The notes below the pieces were generated by a model that had not been told where the DNA came from, searched no databases, and saw nothing but the letters and a program-made list of their open reading frames with translations. A stretch of 64,000 nt of DNA, from NCBI GenBank assembly GCA_945889625.1, contig CAMDCE010000018.1, forward strand, positions 1 to 64,000, written 5' to 3'. Positions 52,451 to 61,190 of this stretch are shown here, one piece after another; within the stretch, counting starts at the first letter, position 1; each line of letters begins with the position of its first letter. Source of the DNA: Asaia bogorensis. Its GTDB lineage: Bacteria > Pseudomonadota > Alphaproteobacteria > Reyranellales > Reyranellaceae. The position numbers and the translations under genes are program-made.

Positions 52451-52483
52451 GGGCGGGCGCCGGTCGCGCCCGCCCGTCTTTTT
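52451..52483 (+). terminator. Intrinsic terminator between receptor and permease genes
   Basis: A perfect 10-bp GC stem (GGGCGGGCGC with GCGCCCGCCC), a CGGTC loop and GTCTTTTT immediately after make a canonical rho-independent terminator. It lies 13 bp after the receptor stop codon and 34 bp before the LivH ATG. Partial read-through would give differential expression of receptor and permease. Confidence 0.92.
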
Positions 52484-52517
52484 GGTCCAAGGCCGATGAA
52501 CGGGCGGGTGAACGCCG

Positions 52518-53390
52518 ATGCTGATCGAGGTGACGCTCTCGGGCGTGACGCTGGGCGGCATGTATGCGCTGGTCGCGATGGGGCTGACGCTGCAGTACGG
52601 CGTCGCCCGCATCATGAACCTGAGCTATGGCGAACTGTTGATCGCCGCGGCCTTCGCCGCCTTCTGGTTCTTCACCGGCCTTCATCTCAATCCGCTGCTC
52701 GGCCTGCTCGTGGTGCCGCCCGCGGCCTTCGCCGCGAGCTACGCCATCTATCGCTTCCTGCTGACCCCGCTGGTCAATCGCTCCAAGACGCGTGACGCGC
52801 TCGAGGTCGACAGCATCCTCGCCACCTTCGGCCTGCTGTTCGTCATCCAGGGTGTGATGCTGGCGATCTTCGGCGGCGCCTATCACAGCTATTCCTTTCT
52901 CGCGGTGCCGCTGCAGTTCTTCGGAGCGACCGTCGCCGCCAACCGGCTGCTGGCGCTGCTGTTTGCCTTGGTCATCGGCCTCGGGCTCTATCTCGGCCTG
53001 ACGCGCACACGGCTCGGCACCGCGGTGCGCGCCGTGGCCGTCGATCCGGTGGCCGCGCAGCTCGTGGCCATCGACGTGCGCACGGCGTCGGCCCTTGCCT
53101 TCGCGCTGGGTGGCGCGCTGGTGGCGGCCAGCGGCGTGCTGGTCTCGATGTTCCTCACCTTCAACGCCAATGCCGGCGTGGTGTTCACTCTGAAGGCGCT
53201 GGTCGTGGTCATCATGGGCGGTGTCGGCAATCTGCTGGGTGCGCTGATCGCCGGCCTCATCCTCGGCCTTGTCGAGAACTACGTCGCCACCTTCATCGAC
53301 CCGGGCCTGACGCTGGCGGCGACCTACGCCATCTTTCTGATCGTGCTGCTGGTCCGCCCGCAGGGCCTGTTGGGTAGGGCCAACCGGTGA
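52518..53390 (+). CDS. livH: Branched-chain-type ABC transporter permease LivH
   Basis: A 290-residue inner-membrane permease with about eight helices. It opens MLIEVTLSGVTLGGMYALVA and has GLTLQYGVARIMNLSYGELL, then the cytoplasmic coupling segment RTRLGTAVRAVAVDPVAAQL and a C-terminal VRPQGLLGRA. LivH pairs with LivM. The LivM GTG overlaps its stop (GTGA). Confidence 0.94.
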   Translation: MLIEVTLSGVTLGGMYALVAMGLTLQYGVARIMNLSYGELLIAAAFAAFWFFTGLHLNPLLGLLVVPPAAFAASYAIYRFLLTPLVNRSKTRDALEVDSILATFGLLFVIQGVMLAIFGGAYHSYSFLAVPLQFFGATVAANRLLALLFALVIGLGLYLGLTRTRLGTAVRAVAVDPVAAQLVAIDVRTASALAFALGGALVAASGVLVSMFLTFNANAGVVFTLKALVVVIMGGVGNLLGALIAGLILGLVENYVATFIDPGLTLAATYAIFLIVLLVRPQGLLGRANR

Positions 53391-54301
53391 ATCTGCGCCT
53401 TTTCCAGCTGGCGGCCGCACTCGCGGCACTTGCTGCTCTGGCCTGCGTGCCGTTCCTGTTCGGCGACTACGGCCTGTCGCTGGCCATCAGCATGGTGAGC
53501 TACACCGTGCTGGCGACGGCGTGGAGCCTGTTCTCCGGACCGACGCGCTACGTCTCGCTGGCCACCGTGGCCTTCTTCGGCATCGGCGCCTATACCACGG
53601 CGGTATTCGCCGAGACGCTCGCCTGGCCGCTGGTGCTCCTGATCGCCGCCGCCGTCGGCGTTGTCGTTGCCGGCATCGTCGGCCTCTCGACGCTGCGCCT
53701 GTCGGGCGTCTATTTCGTGATCTTCAGCCTGGGCCTGGCCGAGCTCGTGCGCCAGCTCGTCACCTGGTACGAGGTCAACAAGACCCGCACGCTGGGCCGC
53801 TACGTCTTCACCGACATCACCGCAGCGCAAATCTACTGGCAGCTTCTGGCACTCGCTGTCGTGGTCTTTGCCGCCGGATTCCTGATTGGCCGCTCGCGCC
53901 TTGGTCTCGCGCTGCGCGTGATCGGCGACGACGAGACGGTGGCGCGCCATGTCGGCATCGATACGACCCGGGCCAAGGTCTCGCTGTTCGTCTTGAGCAC
54001 GCTTTTTATGACGCTGACCGGCGCGATCATGGCGCCGCGCTGGACCTACGTCGACCCGGCCATCGCCTTCAACCCCGTGATCTCCTTCACCGTGCTGATC
54101 ATGGCGCTGCTGGGCGGCGTCCATCGCCTCTATGGACCGCTGCTCGGCGTGGTGCCGCTGACCTTGCTATTCGAGTTTTTGACGGCCCGCTTTCCCAACC
54201 ATTTCAGCATCATGGTCGGTCTGGTCTTCATCCTGATCGTCTACGCCATCCCGCGCGGCGTCGTGGGCCTGGTCGAACGATTCTGGGCACGGCCGGCATG
54301 A
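53387..54301 (+). CDS. livM: Branched-chain-type ABC transporter permease LivM
   Basis: A 304-residue permease. GLSLAISMVSYTVLATAWSL and FSGPTRYVSLATVAFFGIGA are the LivM membrane entry motifs. The coupling helix is RSRLGLALRVIGDDETVARH with VGIDTTRAKVSLFVLS. The GTG start is dictated by the overlap with LivH and by homology at once downstream. Its stop overlaps the LivG ATG. Confidence 0.93.
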   Translation: MNLRLFQLAAALAALAALACVPFLFGDYGLSLAISMVSYTVLATAWSLFSGPTRYVSLATVAFFGIGAYTTAVFAETLAWPLVLLIAAAVGVVVAGIVGLSTLRLSGVYFVIFSLGLAELVRQLVTWYEVNKTRTLGRYVFTDITAAQIYWQLLALAVVVFAAGFLIGRSRLGLALRVIGDDETVARHVGIDTTRAKVSLFVLSTLFMTLTGAIMAPRWTYVDPAIAFNPVISFTVLIMALLGGVHRLYGPLLGVVPLTLLFEFLTARFPNHFSIMVGLVFILIVYAIPRGVVGLVERFWARPA

Positions 54302-55026
54302 GCGCGCTGCTCGACGTCGCGGGCCTGACGCGGCGCTTCGGCGGACTCGTGGCGGTCGACAATCTGGAATTCACCCTGCAGAGCGGCGAGATCGTCGGCC
54401 TGCTGGGGCCCAACGGCTCGGGCAAGACGACGGTGCTCAACCTGCTGTCGGGTGCGCTCAGATGCGACGCCGGCCGAGTCACTTTCCACGGCCAGGCGAT
54501 CGACAGGCTGGCGGCGCATCGCATCGCGCAGCGCGGAATCGCGCGCACCTTCCAGCTCGTCCGTCCGCTCGCCTCGCTCACCTGCCGTGACAACGTCCTG
54601 GCAGGCCTCGCCTTCGGCAAGGGCCGCGCCTGGGGCGCGGCGGCACGTCGCGAGGTCGACGCACTGCTCGACCGTGTCGGACTCTCCGGCGCGGCAGATT
54701 CGCTGCCCGGCGAGCTCACCTACATCGATCAGAAGCGGCTCGAACTCGCCCGGGCGCTCGCCCTGAAACCCGATCTGCTGCTGCTCGACGAATGGTTGGC
54801 CGGACTCAATCGCACGGAGCTGGAGCAGGGCATCTCGCTGATCCAGGCGGTGCGCAGCCAGGGCATCACCATCCTGCTGGTCGAGCATGTCATGGATGCC
54901 ATCCGCTCGCTGTGCGACCGCTGCTTGGTGATGAATGCGGGCCGGCTGATCGCCGCCGGCCTGCCGCGAGACGTGCTGGCCGATGCCGAAGTGGTGCGCG
55001 CCTATCTGGGCGATGACGATGCTTGA
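54298..55026 (+). CDS. livG: Branched-chain-type ABC transporter ATPase LivG
   Basis: A 242-residue ATPase. Walker A is GPNGSGKT, the Q-loop lies in ARTFQLVRPLASLTCRDNVL and the H-loop in LLVEHVMDAI. The Walker B end reads LLLLDEWLAGLN, where most homologues have DEPxAGL. The signature region is LTYIDQKRLELARAL, a relaxed form usual in LivG. It is ATGA-coupled to LivM and overlaps LivF by 8 bp. Confidence 0.93.
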   Translation: MSALLDVAGLTRRFGGLVAVDNLEFTLQSGEIVGLLGPNGSGKTTVLNLLSGALRCDAGRVTFHGQAIDRLAAHRIAQRGIARTFQLVRPLASLTCRDNVLAGLAFGKGRAWGAAARREVDALLDRVGLSGAADSLPGELTYIDQKRLELARALALKPDLLLLDEWLAGLNRTELEQGISLIQAVRSQGITILLVEHVMDAIRSLCDRCLVMNAGRLIAAGLPRDVLADAEVVRAYLGDDDA

Positions 55027-55738
55027 GATTGCCGGCCTCTCCGTCCAGTACGGCAAGCACCGCGCGGTCGACAACGTGGCGCTGACCGTCGCCAAGGGCG
55101 AGATCGTCGTCATCCTGGGCGCCAACGGCGGCGGCAAGACCTCACTGCTCAAGGCCGTGGCGGGTCTGCATCCAGCTGTCGGCGGCGGCGCCCGCGTGGC
55201 CCTGGCGGGCCGCGACCTGGTCGGACTGCCGGCCTACGCCATCGTCGAGGCGGGATTGGCGCTGGTGCCGGAGGGGCGCGGCATCTTCGGCGAGCTGACG
55301 GTGCGCGAGAACCTGCTGCTGGGCGCTTTCGCCCAACGCGCCCGGGCCGGCGAGCAGAAGAACCGCGAGCGCGTGCTGGCGCTGTTTCCGCGGCTCGCCG
55401 AGCGCCTCGACCAGACGGCGCGCACCATGAGCGGCGGCGAGCAGCAGATGGTCGCCATCGGCCGCGCGCTGATGTCGGCGCCCGACATCCTTCTGCTCGA
55501 CGAACCCTCGCTCGGCCTGTCGCCGCTGTTGTGCGGCGAGCTGTTCCGCGCGCTTGGCCGCATCCGCGAGGACGGCATCGCCGTGCTGCTAGTCGAGCAG
55601 AACGCCAAGCGCAGCCTGGCGCTGGCCGACCGCGGCTACCTGATCGAGAATGGCCGCATCGTCGGCGCCGGCAGCGCCGCCAGCCTTGCCGGCGATCCGG
55701 CGGTGCAACGCGCCTATCTCGGCGGCGCAAGACAGTAG
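55019..55738 (+). CDS. livF: Branched-chain-type ABC transporter ATPase LivF
   Basis: A 239-residue ATPase: Walker A GANGGGKTS, then VPEGRGIFGELTVRENLLLG, the canonical signature MSGGEQQMVAIGRAL, Walker B LLLDEPSLGLSP and the H-loop-equivalent LLVEQNAKRSL. The signature and Walker B are canonical, unlike in LivG. ATG 55019 (MLEIAGLSVQYG) fits LivF; ATG 55013 two codons upstream is equally possible. It ends 6 bp before an SDR start. Confidence 0.93.
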   Translation: MLEIAGLSVQYGKHRAVDNVALTVAKGEIVVILGANGGGKTSLLKAVAGLHPAVGGGARVALAGRDLVGLPAYAIVEAGLALVPEGRGIFGELTVRENLLLGAFAQRARAGEQKNRERVLALFPRLAERLDQTARTMSGGEQQMVAIGRALMSAPDILLLDEPSLGLSPLLCGELFRALGRIREDGIAVLLVEQNAKRSLALADRGYLIENGRIVGAGSAASLAGDPAVQRAYLGGARQ

Positions 55739-55744
55739 GGCGGC

Positions 55745-56503
55745 ATGGGCATTCTCGAGGGCAAGATCTGCATCGTGACCGGCGCTGCCGGCAGTCTCGG
55801 CCGCGCGACCGCCGTCCGCTTCGCGGCCGAAGGCGCCAAGATCATGCTGGTCGATCGCGACCGTGCCGGCCTCGACTCCGTGCTGAAGGCGTTGCCCGAG
55901 GGACGTGCTACCGCCATGCTGGCCGACGTCGCCGATGCCAAGGAGACGGCCGCCTACGTCGATGCCACGGTCGCGCGCTGGGGACCGATCGATGTGCTGT
56001 TCAGCAATGCCGGCCTGAGCGGCGTCATCCGGCCCGTCACCGAGTATCCCGAGGATGTCTTCGACGCCGTCATCGCGGTCAACCTCAAGGGCTCCTTCCT
56101 CGCCTGCAAGTACGGCCTGCCCAGGATGCGCGACGGCGGCAGCATCGTCATGACCTCGAGCGTCGTGGGCGTCACCAGCGATCCCGGCATCGCCGCCTAT
56201 GCCGCCTCCAAGCACGGGCTGATCGGCCTGATGCGCACCGTCGCCAAGGAGGCAGCACCCCGGCGCATCCGCGTCAATGCCGTGGCGCCCGGACCGATCG
56301 ACAACGCCTTCCAGCGTGACATCGAGAAGGGCCTCACCGCCGCCCTCGGTACCGACGGCGGCAAGTTCCTCGATGCGGTCATTCCACTGCACCGCCACGC
56401 CACGGCGGAGGAGGTGGCGGAGTCGGTGCTGTTCCTGGCTTCGGATCGCAGCAGCTTCACCACGGGCAGCGTACTGATGGCCGATGGCGGCATGCATGTC
56501 TGA
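55745..56503 (+). CDS. SDR family oxidoreductase in the importer operon
   Basis: A 252-residue classical SDR: KICIVTGAAGSLGRATAV, VLFSNAGLSGV (Ser in place of the usual first Asn of NNAG), catalytic Ser in VMTSSVVGVTSD, YAASKHG and VLMADGGMHV. The N-to-S change in SNAG is tolerated in several SDRs. Its position 6 bp after livF argues for oxidation or reduction of the imported compound. The cupin gene starts 16 bp after its stop. Confidence 0.9.
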   Translation: MGILEGKICIVTGAAGSLGRATAVRFAAEGAKIMLVDRDRAGLDSVLKALPEGRATAMLADVADAKETAAYVDATVARWGPIDVLFSNAGLSGVIRPVTEYPEDVFDAVIAVNLKGSFLACKYGLPRMRDGGSIVMTSSVVGVTSDPGIAAYAASKHGLIGLMRTVAKEAAPRRIRVNAVAPGPIDNAFQRDIEKGLTAALGTDGGKFLDAVIPLHRHATAEEVAESVLFLASDRSSFTTGSVLMADGGMHV

Positions 56504-56519
56504 ACGAACGGAGGACGGG

Positions 56520-57035
56520 ATGGAATTCTGGCGCACCCTCAAGCCGATCGAGAAAGTCTTCCAGCCCGACGCGCTGCCGGAGGTCTACATCGCCAACGCC
56601 GCGACCGACGACGAGCGCTACTACGTGCCCTTCACGGACACGGTGTCGTCGCGGCCGCTGTGGATCTCGCCCAGCCAGAACAAATGGTGCGACATCCTGA
56701 TGGCCAAGAGCGCCGGCCTGGTGAACCGGCACTATCATCCGCATGAAGTCTTCGCCTACACGATCTCCGGCAAATGGGGCTATCTCGAGCACGACTGGAC
56801 GGCGACGGCGGGCGACTTCATCTACGAGACTCCCGGCGAGGCCCATACGCTGGTGGCCTACGAGCATGCCCAGCCGATGAAGGTGTTCTTCATCGTCACC
56901 GGGCCGTTGGTCTGGCTGGACGAAAAAGGCGAGCCGGACGGCTACTTCGACGTTCATCAATATATCGCGCTCTGCAAGGCCCATTACGACAAGGTCGGGC
57001 TGGGCGCCGGCTTGATCGACAAGCTCTATCGCTGA
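56520..57035 (+). CDS. Cupin protein, 2,4'-dihydroxyacetophenone dioxygenase-like
   Basis: A 171-residue single-cupin protein. The metal motif is NRHYHPHEVFAYTISGKWGY, giving two His and a likely Glu from the first cupin box, and the second box ETPGEAHTLV supplies a third His. The layout with an N-terminal VYIANAATDDERYYVPF resembles 2,4'-dihydroxyacetophenone dioxygenase and related acetylacetone-type C-C cleaving dioxygenases. GGAGGA at 56510-56515 marks the ATG at 56520. It follows the importer and SDR, so a 1,2-dioxygenated ketone-like substrate is plausible. Confidence 0.82.
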   Translation: MEFWRTLKPIEKVFQPDALPEVYIANAATDDERYYVPFTDTVSSRPLWISPSQNKWCDILMAKSAGLVNRHYHPHEVFAYTISGKWGYLEHDWTATAGDFIYETPGEAHTLVAYEHAQPMKVFFIVTGPLVWLDEKGEPDGYFDVHQYIALCKAHYDKVGLGAGLIDKLYR

Positions 57036-57115
57036 CCCCATGAGGTCTTTTCATGAAGCGGCCCGCTGTGAACGGGTAGACTGAGTGCCGAAATTCCCGA
57101 GGACGAGGAACCGCC

Positions 57116-57970
57116 ATGCCTTCTGTCCAGACCGCTTCGTCGACCGCTGTCCGCCCTCCGCTTGCCGCCTGGGTCGAGGCGCCGGTGAATTATCTCGCCG
57201 ACGTCAGTGTCAAGCCGGTGACCTACAATCCGCCGCCCGGCACCGGCCTTCCGCGTCGCGTCGGCAACTATCGCAACTTCACCGTCCGGATAAACGACGC
57301 GCGGCCGATCGCGGCGGAGCTGTCGCTCGACCGCCAGGCCTTCATCCTGACCCGGCATGACACCAAGGTGTGCGACTTCTATGACGAGAACAAGGTTCGC
57401 GCGGCCTACTACGCCGAGGTCGAGACGCTGATCAAACGCGAGACCGGGGCGGCCAAGGTCGTGGTGTTCGACCACACGCTGCGCACGGCCGATCGTGCCG
57501 TCGAGAGGGGCCTGCGCACGCCGGTGCGCAGCGTGCATAACGACTACACCGAGAAGTCCGGTCCACAGCGGGTGCGTGATCTACTGCCGGCCGACGAGGC
57601 CGAGGTGCGTCTCGCGAAGCGCTTTGCCGAGTACAATGTCTGGCGCAACATCGCCCACGATCCGATCGAGATGGTGCCGCTGGGCTTCGTCGATGCCCAG
57701 AGCATCGCCCCGCGCGATCTCGCGGTCTGCGACCTCGTCTACGCCGACCGTACCGGCGAGATCTACCAGGGTGTCTACAGCGCCGATCACCAGTGGCACT
57801 ATTTCCCCAAGATGACCCGTGACGAGGCCATCCTGATCAAGTGCTACGATTCGATGAAGGATGGACGGGCGCGCTTCTCGCTGCACTCGGCGTTCGACGA
57901 TCCGACGACGCCGGCCAATCCCAAGCCGCGGCAGAGCCTGGAAGTCCGCGCTTTGGCTTTTTTCGATTAG
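57116..57970 (+). CDS. CmcJ/NvfI-family oxidoreductase
   Basis: A 284-residue protein of the CmcJ/NvfI (GA4 desaturase-like) family. VFDHTLRTADR and SVHNDYTEKSGPQRVRDLL give an H-x-D pair typical of a 2-His-1-carboxylate iron site. The mid-section YNVWRNIAHDPIEMVPLGFV and YSADHQWHYFPKMTRDEAIL are family markers, and the terminal FSLHSAFDDPTTPANPKPRQ region carries the conserved Asp-Pro-Thr and Arg. Members act as O2-dependent oxidases or isomerases in specialised metabolism. Function here is unknown. It follows the cupin gene by 80 bp. Confidence 0.85.
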   Translation: MPSVQTASSTAVRPPLAAWVEAPVNYLADVSVKPVTYNPPPGTGLPRRVGNYRNFTVRINDARPIAAELSLDRQAFILTRHDTKVCDFYDENKVRAAYYAEVETLIKRETGAAKVVVFDHTLRTADRAVERGLRTPVRSVHNDYTEKSGPQRVRDLLPADEAEVRLAKRFAEYNVWRNIAHDPIEMVPLGFVDAQSIAPRDLAVCDLVYADRTGEIYQGVYSADHQWHYFPKMTRDEAILIKCYDSMKDGRARFSLHSAFDDPTTPANPKPRQSLEVRALAFFD

Positions 57971-58007
57971 GCGCGTTCTCACGCGCCGGCGGGCGGCAGC
58001 GCCTCAA

Positions 58008-58036
58008 GGCGTTGGCCAACCCGGTTGGCTAACGCC
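58008..58036. terminator. Bidirectional hairpin between convergent genes
   Basis: GGCGTTGGCCAAC and GTTGGCTAACGCC form a 13-bp stem with one G-T wobble and a three-base loop. It lies between the ends of the CmcJ-like gene (57970) and the convergent hydrolase gene (58078). No U tract follows on either strand, so it is a weaker terminator candidate than the one at 52451. Confidence 0.6.
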
Positions 58037-58077
58037 ACGGGAGCGAGAGCCCGCGCCGTGCAGAAATGACAAGAACG

Positions 58078-58797
58078 CTAGCTGCGCGCGATCGTCTCGA
58101 GATGATCGACCAGCTCTTCGGGTTGGCTGTAGAATGGCGTGTGGCCGCATTCCATGCTGATGACCTTGCACGGGGTCATCTTCACCATCGTGCGCTGCAA
58201 CTTGATCCGGATGGCGTTGTCGTGCGTGCACTCGATATACCAGCGCGGCACCGATCCGAAGCGCTCCTCGGTCAAGGTGACCGGCGTGGTCGAGATCGCC
58301 ACCGGCTGGGGGCGCAAGCGCTCCATGGCGCGGTAGCGGTCCTCGGGCGAGACATCCTGGTAGAACATGGCCGGCAGCTGGGCGCGCGCGAAGGTGTAGG
58401 TCGTGCCATCGGGATTCAACTCCCGTGACAGGCGGAACATGCTTTCGGTTTCGAGCGACGTCATGTCCCGGCCGCACTTGCCCGACAGCGGCAGCAGGCC
58501 GCACAGATAGACCAGCGCCTTGAGCTTGCGCCGCCGCGCCTCGGCGAGCTGGCTGATGGTGATGCCGCCCAGCGAATGGCCGACCAACACCACCGGCTCC
58601 TCGATCTTGTCGAGCAGCCGGGAGAGTTTTTCGACATTGTCGGCGAGCTTGACGTTGGCCGGCGGCGTCTGATCCTTGCCCAGTCCCGGCAGGTCGGGAG
58701 CGTAGGCTTTGTGACCGCGTGCTTCGAGGAGGGGCACGACTTTTTCCCAGCACCAGCCGCCGTTGCAAGCGCCATGGACCAGTACGAACGTCGCCAC
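58078..58797 (-). CDS. Alpha/beta hydrolase (MES/hydroxynitrile-lyase-like esterase)
   Basis: A 239-residue hydrolase: FVLVHGACNGGWCWEKVVPL (oxyanion region), APDLPGLGKDQTPP, nucleophile elbow VGHSLGG at about residues 71-77, Asp likely in ECTHDNAI and His in ECGHTPFYSQPEEL. This closely follows the plant methylesterase/hydroxynitrile lyase subgroup and its bacterial relatives. It lies 7 bp after the SDR gene on the same strand and so probably shares its pathway. Confidence 0.9.
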   Translation of the reverse strand: MATFVLVHGACNGGWCWEKVVPLLEARGHKAYAPDLPGLGKDQTPPANVKLADNVEKLSRLLDKIEEPVVLVGHSLGGITISQLAEARRRKLKALVYLCGLLPLSGKCGRDMTSLETESMFRLSRELNPDGTTYTFARAQLPAMFYQDVSPEDRYRAMERLRPQPVAISTTPVTLTEERFGSVPRWYIECTHDNAIRIKLQRTMVKMTPCKVISMECGHTPFYSQPEELVDHLETIARS

Positions 58798-58804
58798 GAC
58801 GCTG

Positions 58805-59659
58805 TCAGCCCCGGCCGACGACGGTGCGCGCGCCGGCTGCAGGCACGAAGAAGTCGGGCAGCAGCTTGGTGCCGGGCGAGACGGCGTACTTGTCGAAGTC
58901 GGTCACGCCTTCGGCGCCCAGCACCTCGTCATCGATGAAGAAATTTCCGCTGCAGCCCTTGGCCGGGCGATTGAAGATTGCGTAGGCGGCATCGGCCATG
59001 ATCTCGGGCTTGCGGCAGGCCTTCATGGCATCGTCGCCACCCAGAACGTTGCGGATCGCCGACGTGGCGATGGCGGTGCGCGGCCACAGGCAGTTGAAGG
59101 CGACGCCCTTGTCCTTGAATTCAGCCGCCATCGCCCAAGCGTAAACCGACATCGAATATTTGGCGAGCGTGTAGGCGGGATGGTTGGCGAACCATTTGAC
59201 GTCGAAATCGAGCGGCGGCGAGAGATTGAGGACGTGCGGGTTGGCCGCCTTCATCAGGTGCGGGATGCATTTCTGCGAGACCATGTAGGTGCCACGGCCG
59301 TTGATCTGGTGCATCAGGTCGTAACGCTTCATCTCCGTCGAGAGCGTGCCGGTGAGGCTGATGGCGCTGGCATTGTTCACCAGGATGTCGATGCCGCCGA
59401 ACTTGGCCACGGTATCGGCCACCGCCTTCTCGACGCTTTGCTCGTCGCGGATGTCGCACGGCATGGGCAGCGCCTTGCCACCCGCTTTCTCGATCTCGTC
59501 CGCGGCAGTGAAGATCGTGCCGGGCAGGCGCGGGTCGGGGACCACCGTCTTGGCGGCGATGGCGATGTTGGCGCCATCGCGCGCGCAGCGCAGTGCGATG
59601 GCGAGGCCGATGCCGCGGCTGGCGCCGGTCACGAACAGTGTCTTGTTGGCCAGGCTCAT
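58805..59659 (-). CDS. SDR family oxidoreductase (HSDL2-like)
   Basis: A 284-residue SDR: TLFVTGASRGIGLAIALRCA, LVNNASAISLTGTLSTEMKR, LNLSPPLDF where the active-site Ser lies, and YTLAKYSMSVYAW for Tyr/Lys. The extended NIAIAAKTVVPDPRLPGTIF and RTAIATSAIRNVLGG segments are characteristic of hydroxysteroid-dehydrogenase-like protein 2. NNAS instead of NNAG is also usual for that group. Substrate unknown. Confidence 0.9.
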   Translation of the reverse strand: MSLANKTLFVTGASRGIGLAIALRCARDGANIAIAAKTVVPDPRLPGTIFTAADEIEKAGGKALPMPCDIRDEQSVEKAVADTVAKFGGIDILVNNASAISLTGTLSTEMKRYDLMHQINGRGTYMVSQKCIPHLMKAANPHVLNLSPPLDFDVKWFANHPAYTLAKYSMSVYAWAMAAEFKDKGVAFNCLWPRTAIATSAIRNVLGGDDAMKACRKPEIMADAAYAIFNRPAKGCSGNFFIDDEVLGAEGVTDFDKYAVSPGTKLLPDFFVPAAGARTVVGRG

Positions 59660-59740
59660 GGATTCCCCAAGAATTCCTTGGGCTCTATAGCCGGGTGCGT
59701 TTCGGGCGGCTAGTCTCGCCGCGTCGCAGGGGAGGCATGC

Positions 59741-61186
59741 ATGAATCCGTGTTTCGAGACCGCCTCGCGTCTTGCCCGCGCCATACGAAACGGCCGGCTG
59801 AGCTCAGTCGAGGCGACCGAGGCGCACCTCGAACGGATTGCCAAGGTGAATGGCCCTCTCAACGCCCTGGTGCTGGTCGATCGCGAGGGTGCGCTCAAGG
59901 CAGCCCGCGCCGCCGACCGTGCACGCGCCAGGAAGGGCGCCAAGCTCGGGCCTCTGCACGGCGTGCCGATCACTATCAAGGAGGCCTTCGACGTGGCGGG
60001 CCTTCACACCACCTCGAGCCATCCGCCGCTCAAGGACAATGTCGCCAAGGAGGATGCGAGCTCGGTGGCGCGGTTGCGGGCTTCCGGCGCGGTGATCCTC
60101 GGCAAGACCAATGTGCCTGAGCTATGCGCCGACTTTCAGACTGACAGCCCGCTGTTCGGCACGACCAGGAACGCCTGGGACGCCGCGCGCACGGCCGGCG
60201 GCTCGACCGGCGGCGGCGCCGTCGCTGTGGCCGCCCGCCTGTCGCCGCTCGAACTCGGCAGCGACATTGGCGGCTCGGTGCGCAATCCGGCGCACTACAA
60301 CGGCATCTATTCGCTGAAGCCTACGGAATGGCGCGTGCCCGGGCGCGGCCATGTGCCGAGCCTGCCGGGCCAGACGCGAACTGGCCGCTACATGGGCGTG
60401 TTCGGACCGCTGGCGCGCTCGGTCGACGATCTCGACCTGGCGCTGCGCATCATCGCCGGGCCCGACGGCAACGAGGCCGAGGCTGCACCCGTGCCGCTCG
60501 GCCCGACGCCAAAAATCACGGCGAAGGGCCTGCGCATCGCCTTCGTGGAAAGCAATCCGCTGGTCGCCGTTTCGGCCGATACCGCGGCGGTCCTTCAGGC
60601 GACGGTGCGGCTTCTCGGCAAGGCCGGCGCCAAGGTCAAGCGCGCCGAACCGGAAGCGCTCGACTGGCAGCAGGCCTGGGACGACTGGTCCGACCTCTTC
60701 CAATACGAGATCCGCGCCCTGCAGCCGCTCGCCGAGCGTGAGCGCTTCTTCGGGGGCGCCGGTGCGCCCGATCCGTCCGCCCGCTCGGTCGCGCGCGCGG
60801 CGCGCCTCGACATGGCGGCGTTCTTCGCCGTGCTCGATCGGCGCGATCGCACGATCAAGCAGTGCGAGACCTTTCTCGACGACTATGACGCGTGGCTGAT
60901 GCCGGTGATGCCGGATGCCGCCTTTGTCCGGCAGAAGCAGAGCGCGCCTCTCGTCATCGACGGCAAGGCTCATCCCTATTTCTTTGCCGGCACGTCCTAC
61001 AACTATCTCGCCAATCTGACCGGGCAGCCGTCTGTCGTCCTGCCCTGCGGCTTCTCGAAGGGCGGCCTGCCGATCGGCCTGCAGCTCACGGGCAAGCGCT
61101 GGGGCGAGGCGAAGCTGCTGGGCGTGGCGAAGGTATTGGAAATACTTCTGCCGCCTTGCCCGGTGCCGCCGAGCTACAGCAACTGA
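59741..61186 (+). CDS. Amidase (amidase-signature family)
   Basis: A 481-residue amidase-signature enzyme with the Ser-cisSer-Lys triad: Lys in GVPITIKEAFDVAGL (about 85), the Gly/Ser-rich AGGSTGGGAVAVAA and the nucleophile in GSDIGGSVRNPAHYNG. The C-terminal LPCGFSKGGLPIGLQLTGKR is also standard. It cleaves an amide or ester of unknown identity. A Glu-tRNA amidotransferase role is unlikely because no gatBC genes are adjacent. It converges on a Bug receptor gene with 4 bp between stops. Confidence 0.92.
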   Translation: MNPCFETASRLARAIRNGRLSSVEATEAHLERIAKVNGPLNALVLVDREGALKAARAADRARARKGAKLGPLHGVPITIKEAFDVAGLHTTSSHPPLKDNVAKEDASSVARLRASGAVILGKTNVPELCADFQTDSPLFGTTRNAWDAARTAGGSTGGGAVAVAARLSPLELGSDIGGSVRNPAHYNGIYSLKPTEWRVPGRGHVPSLPGQTRTGRYMGVFGPLARSVDDLDLALRIIAGPDGNEAEAAPVPLGPTPKITAKGLRIAFVESNPLVAVSADTAAVLQATVRLLGKAGAKVKRAEPEALDWQQAWDDWSDLFQYEIRALQPLAERERFFGGAGAPDPSARSVARAARLDMAAFFAVLDRRDRTIKQCETFLDDYDAWLMPVMPDAAFVRQKQSAPLVIDGKAHPYFFAGTSYNYLANLTGQPSVVLPCGFSKGGLPIGLQLTGKRWGEAKLLGVAKVLEILLPPCPVPPSYSN

Positions 61187-61190
61187 ACCG

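Noticed and set aside
59741..61186. GatA of the tRNA amidotransferase
   Set aside because: No gatB or gatC adjacent, and the gene sits alone next to a Bug receptor; a general amidase is more likely.
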